A stretch of 10,871 nt of DNA from Syntrophaceae bacterium UBA6255 (GTDB lineage Bacteria; Desulfobacterota; Syntrophia; Syntrophales; Smithellaceae). The notes below the pieces were generated by a model. That model was not told the DNA's origin. It saw nothing but the letters and a program-made list of their open reading frames with translations, and searched no databases. Both the position numbers and the translations under genes were made by a program. Below are positions 6,996 to 10,871 of this stretch, piece after piece. Positions within the stretch are counted from its first letter, which is position 1. Every line of letters starts with the position of its first letter. Where the stretch lies: NCBI GenBank assembly GCA_002441205.1, contig DJVN01000035.1, positions 1,996-12,866 of the forward strand, given 5' to 3'.

Positions 6996-7946
6996 TTATA
7001 ATTCCTTTACCGCTTCAATAATCTGTGACTTGATGGTTTCGATGTCACCCTTCATCCAGCAGGATGAGGCGTGAATGTGGCCGCCACCGCCAAATTTTCT
7101 GGCTACTTTTTCTACATTAAATTTAGCCTTGGACCGAAGGCTGAGCTTGAAATTGTTTTCTCCTCTTTGCGTATAAAGCACGGAAACTTCAATTCCTCTG
7201 ACCGTGCGCGGAATATCCACAAATCCTTCCGTGTGTTCCCAAGCCGCTCCTGTCTCCCGCAAGTCTTGCTGCGTCACGACCATGGAACCCACCTTGTTTT
7301 CCAGATCCAGAGACAAGGTTGATAGCGCCTTAGCCAGAAGTTTCAGCCTTGCCGGAGAATCGCTTTCGTAAATACCTTCAGCTATACGCTGAGGGTTGGC
7401 GCCCTCTCCCACCAGCACACCGGCTGCCATAAATGTTTCTTTCGTTGTGCTGGAATAACGGAAACATCCGGTATCGGTAATAATGGCCGCGTATAAATTC
7501 GTGCAGATATCCCTGGACATTTTAACGCGCATTTCCTGCATCAGGCGAAATACCAATTCTCCCGTGGAACTGGCTTTGGCGTCCAGCATTTTCAGCGGGC
7601 AAAAACCGTTATTCGAAACATGATGATCAATGTTAATCAGCCTTTTAATTTTCTGAATATTGCCCGCTTCTTCGCCAACTCTGTCCAGATCACTGCAATC
7701 CAGAACGATACAGGTGTCATATTGTTCAATATTGCTGATACTGTGCGTGATGTTGTGCGCCGCCGGAAGAAACTGGTAACGTTCAGGCGTGCGATCCTGA
7801 TTATAGACAACGGCCTTCTTCCCCATATCTTTCAGCATCAGATAAACAGCCAGTTCCGACCCCAGAGCGTCTCCGTCCAGCCGCACATGAGCCGTAATGA
7901 GAAAATTTTCTCCTTCATGTATGGCTTTCATTATGTCACTGATCAT
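6996..7946 (-). CDS. nrnA: DHH/DHHA1 phosphoesterase, NrnA-type oligoribonuclease / pAp phosphatase
   Basis: NrnA-type enzymes degrade 2-5-nucleotide RNAs and, in many cases, dephosphorylate 3'-phosphoadenosine 5'-phosphate, replacing Orn in many bacteria. The 316-residue protein has the DHH domain metal motifs HVRLDGDALGS (20-30: His20, Asp24, Asp26), VLDCSDLDRVGE (81-92, Asp83), NIDHHVSNN (105-113: the DHH triad 107-109) and DTGCFRYS (158-165). The C-terminal DHHA1 domain carries KFGGGGHIHASS (284-295). The first motif has Leu where many relatives have Pro (HxxPDxD). It starts inside the end of rbfA (11-base overlap) with AGGA 8 bases upstream, and truB follows after 6 bases. Its place beside pnp fits a role in clearing short RNA left by PNPase. 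The exact split between oligoribonuclease and pAp phosphatase activity cannot be read from sequence. Confidence 0.92.
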   Translation of the reverse strand: MISDIMKAIHEGENFLITAHVRLDGDALGSELAVYLMLKDMGKKAVVYNQDRTPERYQFLPAAHNITHSISNIEQYDTCIVLDCSDLDRVGEEAGNIQKIKRLINIDHHVSNNGFCPLKMLDAKASSTGELVFRLMQEMRVKMSRDICTNLYAAIITDTGCFRYSSTTKETFMAAGVLVGEGANPQRIAEGIYESDSPARLKLLAKALSTLSLDLENKVGSMVVTQQDLRETGAAWEHTEGFVDIPRTVRGIEVSVLYTQRGENNFKLSLRSKAKFNVEKVARKFGGGGHIHASSCWMKGDIETIKSQIIEAVKEL

Positions 7947-8298
7947 TTTTATTTTCCTGTTTTGCTATCTGAGCCAGCAATTTTTCGATGCGGTTGCCAT
8001 AGCCAAAAGACGTATCATGAATAAACATCAGTTCCGGCACGAAACGCAGTTGTAAACGTTTTCCCAGCTCTCGTCTGATAAAACCGGCTGCCTTATTTAA
8101 ACCTGCTTTTATTTCGTTAGAACAATCATCCTTCCCCATTTCTACAAAATAAATTTTTGCGTTACGTAAATCATCACTTACCCTGACCGAGGTTATGGTG
8201 ACCAAATGCAGACGAGGGTCCTTAACTTCTTTATTTATAATTTCGGACATATCCGCCCTGATTAACTCGGCGACTCTGTCCGCTCTTTTAAAGCTCAT
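7936..8298 (-). CDS. rbfA: 30S ribosome-binding factor A
   Basis: Small KH-fold protein that binds immature 30S subunits and assists 16S rRNA 5'-end maturation, also important in cold adaptation. The 120-residue product is of normal length and shows KRADRVAELIRADMSEII (4-21), KDPRL (26-30), TITSVRVSDDLRNAKIYF (34-51), the Ala-rich helix-turn NKAAGFIRREL (68-78) that replaces GxxG in this family, and the C-terminal FVPELMFIHDTSFGYGNRIE (86-105). Its ATG lies inside the last codons of ylxP (11-base overlap) and its own end overlaps nrnA by 11 bases. The AGGGA upstream is about 13 bases away, so coupling with ylxP is likely. Confidence 0.96.
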   Translation of the reverse strand: MSFKRADRVAELIRADMSEIINKEVKDPRLHLVTITSVRVSDDLRNAKIYFVEMGKDDCSNEIKAGLNKAAGFIRRELGKRLQLRFVPELMFIHDTSFGYGNRIEKLLAQIAKQENKNDQ

Positions 8299-8626
8299 CG
8301 TATATGTTTAATTCCCTGCCGGTTGCTTCCATAAAACTGGAAACGACCATGATTTCCGTTTTGGTGTCCAGGATTTCAGCCACCTGTAGATTGTCAATAA
8401 ACCTAAGCAAATGATCAACTTTACCGTTAATGTAGCGTGAATCATTCCCGACAACCGCAAAAGCTATTTCGGCAAATTTATAGTTATCAAGACGTCCCGT
8501 TTCGGCGATGGAAACGTTAAATTCATTCTGGGCGCGTTTTAAAATCCGGGTCAAAACGCTTCTTTTACTTTTTAAAGAGCCGCTTTCCGGAATTCTAAGA
8601 TTGATAATTCCGTATCCAATAACCAT
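8288..8626 (-). CDS. ylxP: DUF503 family protein (YlxP-like)
   Basis: A 112-residue DUF503 protein. Family features are the short beta-strand start VIGYGIINLRIPES, the conserved SLKSKRSVLTRILKRAQNEF (17-36) followed by NVSIAETG (37-44), and FAEIAFAVVGND (51-62). The molecular role is not firmly established; the gene is regularly placed between infB and rbfA, and Gram-positive members have been linked to ribosome assembly or translation. The ATG is preceded by GGAAAAATTTTT, a weak ribosome binding site, 72 bases after the infB stop. It overlaps rbfA by 11 bases. Family assignment is good; function is inferred from context only. Confidence 0.9.
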   Translation of the reverse strand: MVIGYGIINLRIPESGSLKSKRSVLTRILKRAQNEFNVSIAETGRLDNYKFAEIAFAVVGNDSRYINGKVDHLLRFIDNLQVAEILDTKTEIMVVSSFMEATGRELNIYDEL

Positions 8627-8698
8627 AAAAATTTTTCCGAAAGCAGAAATCCATGGAAACCAGACCTTATCTTATTTCATTCAACTGGTTTAAAGAAA

Positions 8699-10871
8699 TT
8701 AATGTTTTTCAACATTCTGTTCTAATTTTTTCTCCAGCTCTTCCGTAAGATAAGCTTCAATGATATCCCCGAGATGAATATCATTAAATCCCTCGATGCC
8801 AATGCCGCATTCAAATCCTGTCAGTACTTCTCTGGCATCATCTTTAAACCGCTTCAGAGATAAAATTTTACCATCAAACACCACAACGCCGTCGCGTAAC
8901 AGCCTCAGATTGTTGCTGCGCATTATCTTCCCATCGGTAACGTAGCATCCGGCAATGGTTCCAACCTTCGGAACCTTGAAAAGTTCGCGGACTTCGGCTC
9001 TTCCCTGCACCACTTCCCGGTATTCCGGTTCCAAAAGCCCTTCCATAGCCGCCCGAACGTCAGCAATGACATTGTAAATAATATCGTAAAGCTTGATTTC
9101 CACACTTTCCTGCTGGGCAACCTCTGCGACCCGCGCGTCCGGTCTCACGTTAAATCCGATAATAATGGCCTGGGAAGCGGAAGCAAGCATCACATCCGTC
9201 TCGCTGATGGCGCCTGTGGAGCTGTGAATAATTTTCAGTTTTATATCATCCGTCGAGAGTTTGTTTAATGCGTCGGAAATCGCTTCGATTGAGCCCTGTA
9301 CATCGGCTTTGATAATGACATTGCATTCCTTTACGCCATCTTTGATTCTCTGATAAAGTTGTTCCAGGGTGACCTTGGATAAAGAAGAAAGCTCTTTTTC
9401 CCTTGTTTTTCTGGTCCAATAATCGGAAATGCTGCGCGCTTTCTTTTCATCCTCGACGCAGAAAAACTCCGCGCCGGTCTGCGGTACGCTGGAAAAACCG
9501 ATCACTTCAACCGGGATGGAAGGTCCGGCTTCTTTGATGCGCTTACCCTGATCATTGATCATCGCGCGCACGCGGCCGAATTCAGTCTTGGAAATAAAGG
9601 AATCTCCCTCCCGGAGGGTTCCTTCCTGAATGAGAACGGTCGCCACGGGACCTCTGCCCTTGTCCAGCTTGGATTCAATAATGATTCCCCGGACGGGACG
9701 GTCAGGATCTGCTTTTAATTCCATGACGTCGGCCTGCAACAAAATCATTTCCAGCAGTTCTTCAATATTAGTTTTCTTCTTGGCGGAAACTTCACAAAAA
9801 ATCGTGTCACCGCCCCACTGCTCGGATAATAGACCGTGTTCGGTCAGAGCTTGTTTGATCTTTTCCGGATCAGCTCCCGGCTTGTCAATTTTGTTAATCG
9901 CCACGATGATCGGCACCCCGGCAACCTTGGCGTGATGAATGGCTTCGACCGTTTGATTCATGACACCGTCATCCGCGGCTACAATTAAAACAACGATATC
10001 GGTTACCTGTGCTCCGCGAGCCCGCATCGCCGTGAAGGCTTCGTGTCCCGGCGTATCCAAAAACACAATGTCCCGGTTGTTAATATGAACATGGTACGCG
10101 CCGATCGCCTGCGTTATGCCTCCTGTTTCGCCATCCGTGACGTTGGTCTGCCTGATTACGTCCAGAAGAGATGTTTTACCATGATCCACGTGTCCCATAA
10201 TGGTGACGACCGGAGCACGCGGTTTAAGATTTTCCGGAGTAGAAGGAGCCTTTAATACGGATTCATCAAACTCCGCCTCCGCCGGTTCAATCTGGAAACT
10301 GAAATCCGAGGCCACAAGAGTGGCCGTATCGTAATCAATGGCCTGATTGATGGTCGCCATCACACCCATGGACATCAACTTGTTGATGATTTCACTGACC
10401 TTAATACCCATTCTTTTAGCCAAATCACCGACGGTAATTGTTTCTCCAATTCTGATACGCCGTTTAATCGCCTTTGGAACGGTAATCTCCGTCTTTTTCA
10501 TTTTGACCGGAGCGGCCTTTTTAGCCTCCCGCCATTTGCTAAAAACAACTTCCCGTTCGTCGTCCTGCCGTTTGAGCCTCTTTTCTATTTTTTTCTCTAA
10601 GATTTTTTTAGTCGGTATTGTCTTTTCTTCTTCAATGAAAACTTCAACCTGATATTTACCCTTCTTTTTAGGCTTTTCAGCAGGTGGAGCGGATATTCTT
10701 TCACCGGGTTTTGCAGGAACTTTGGAAGGAGCGACCTTATCGGGTTCCGATCTGACAATTTTATGTTTGGTAATGATTGTCGGTTTTACCCCAACAGGAG
10801 CGGGTTTGGCTGCCTTTCCGGCCTTAATCTCTTCTTCCGCATGGGGGGCTGTTTCTTCTTTGTGAATTTGT
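8699..10871 (-). CDS. infB: Translation initiation factor IF-2 (N-terminus beyond the window)
   Basis: GTPase that brings initiator fMet-tRNA to the 30S subunit and promotes subunit joining. The frame is open from the right edge to TAA at 8699-8701, giving 723 visible residues. The first ~120 form a charged Pro/Ala/Lys/Glu-rich linker typical of the IF-2 N-terminal region. The IF2_N domain follows (about 140-193, RIRIGETITVGDLAKRMG). The G domain shows GHVDHGKT (226-233), GGITQ (250-254), DTPGH (272-276), NKID (326-329) and SAK (362-364). Domains II-IV follow, ending with the fMet-tRNA-binding segment containing GFECGIGIEGFNDIHLGD. An internal ATG at 10501 is in frame but has no ribosome binding site and the linker reads through it, so it is not the main start. 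This is the first visible gene of the operon that runs to pnp. Confidence 0.98.
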   Translation of the reverse strand, partial: QIHKEETAPHAEEEIKAGKAAKPAPVGVKPTIITKHKIVRSEPDKVAPSKVPAKPGERISAPPAEKPKKKGKYQVEVFIEEEKTIPTKKILEKKIEKRLKRQDDEREVVFSKWREAKKAAPVKMKKTEITVPKAIKRRIRIGETITVGDLAKRMGIKVSEIINKLMSMGVMATINQAIDYDTATLVASDFSFQIEPAEAEFDESVLKAPSTPENLKPRAPVVTIMGHVDHGKTSLLDVIRQTNVTDGETGGITQAIGAYHVHINNRDIVFLDTPGHEAFTAMRARGAQVTDIVVLIVAADDGVMNQTVEAIHHAKVAGVPIIVAINKIDKPGADPEKIKQALTEHGLLSEQWGGDTIFCEVSAKKKTNIEELLEMILLQADVMELKADPDRPVRGIIIESKLDKGRGPVATVLIQEGTLREGDSFISKTEFGRVRAMINDQGKRIKEAGPSIPVEVIGFSSVPQTGAEFFCVEDEKKARSISDYWTRKTREKELSSLSKVTLEQLYQRIKDGVKECNVIIKADVQGSIEAISDALNKLSTDDIKLKIIHSSTGAISETDVMLASASQAIIIGFNVRPDARVAEVAQQESVEIKLYDIIYNVIADVRAAMEGLLEPEYREVVQGRAEVRELFKVPKVGTIAGCYVTDGKIMRSNNLRLLRDGVVVFDGKILSLKRFKDDAREVLTGFECGIGIEGFNDIHLGDIIEAYLTEELEKKLEQNVEKH

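Noticed and set aside
8657..8691. Inverted repeat AAACCAG / CTGGTTT between infB and ylxP
   Set aside because: Only 7 pairs around a 21-base loop and no T-tract; too weak to call a terminator inside a conserved operon.

Overview
The window is a conserved housekeeping chromosomal region of a Gram-negative-type anaerobic bacterium. The best guess is Desulfobacterota (former Deltaproteobacteria), perhaps Syntrophales-like. Three things suggest this: the gene order infB-ylxP-rbfA-nrnA-truB-rpsO-pnp-dut, a homocysteine-biosynthesis (DUF39) protein typical of anaerobes, and an unusually long DNA polymerase III delta subunit. The lineage is an inference from protein character, not a database result. 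No tRNA, rRNA, insertion sequence, CRISPR array, prophage or defence gene was seen.

Layout. On the + strand at the left edge lies the C-terminal end of a LOG/TIGR00730 family protein (1-209), followed after 27 bases by holA (237-1583). The rest is on the - strand. The convergent gap 1584-1649 holds a hairpin without a T-tract. Then come the DUF39 gene (1650-2819) and dut (2886-3344 or 3356). A strong intrinsic terminator (3398-3440) closes the large operon, which read in transcription order is infB (enters at the right edge, incomplete), ylxP, rbfA, nrnA, truB, rpsO and pnp. Coding density is high and no gene-free stretch exceeds 300 bases.

How the genes work together. The operon joins translation initiation (IF-2), 30S maturation (RbfA, S15), tRNA modification (TruB) and RNA turnover (PNPase makes short oligoribonucleotides, NrnA degrades them). 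ylxP/rbfA and rbfA/nrnA each overlap by 11 bases, and nrnA/truB are 6 bases apart, which suggests translational coupling. The rpsO-pnp spacer contains an 88-base imperfect inverted repeat in the position where Escherichia coli has its RNase III-processed pnp leader. It is the best candidate regulatory element in the window. The left end adds nucleotide and DNA metabolism (LOG-family protein, HolA, dUTPase) and sulfur assimilation (DUF39).

No undescribed multi-gene system is visible. The items most worth checking are the roughly 80-residue insertion in HolA, the rpsO-pnp stem-loop, and the DUF39 gene without an adjacent ferredoxin partner.
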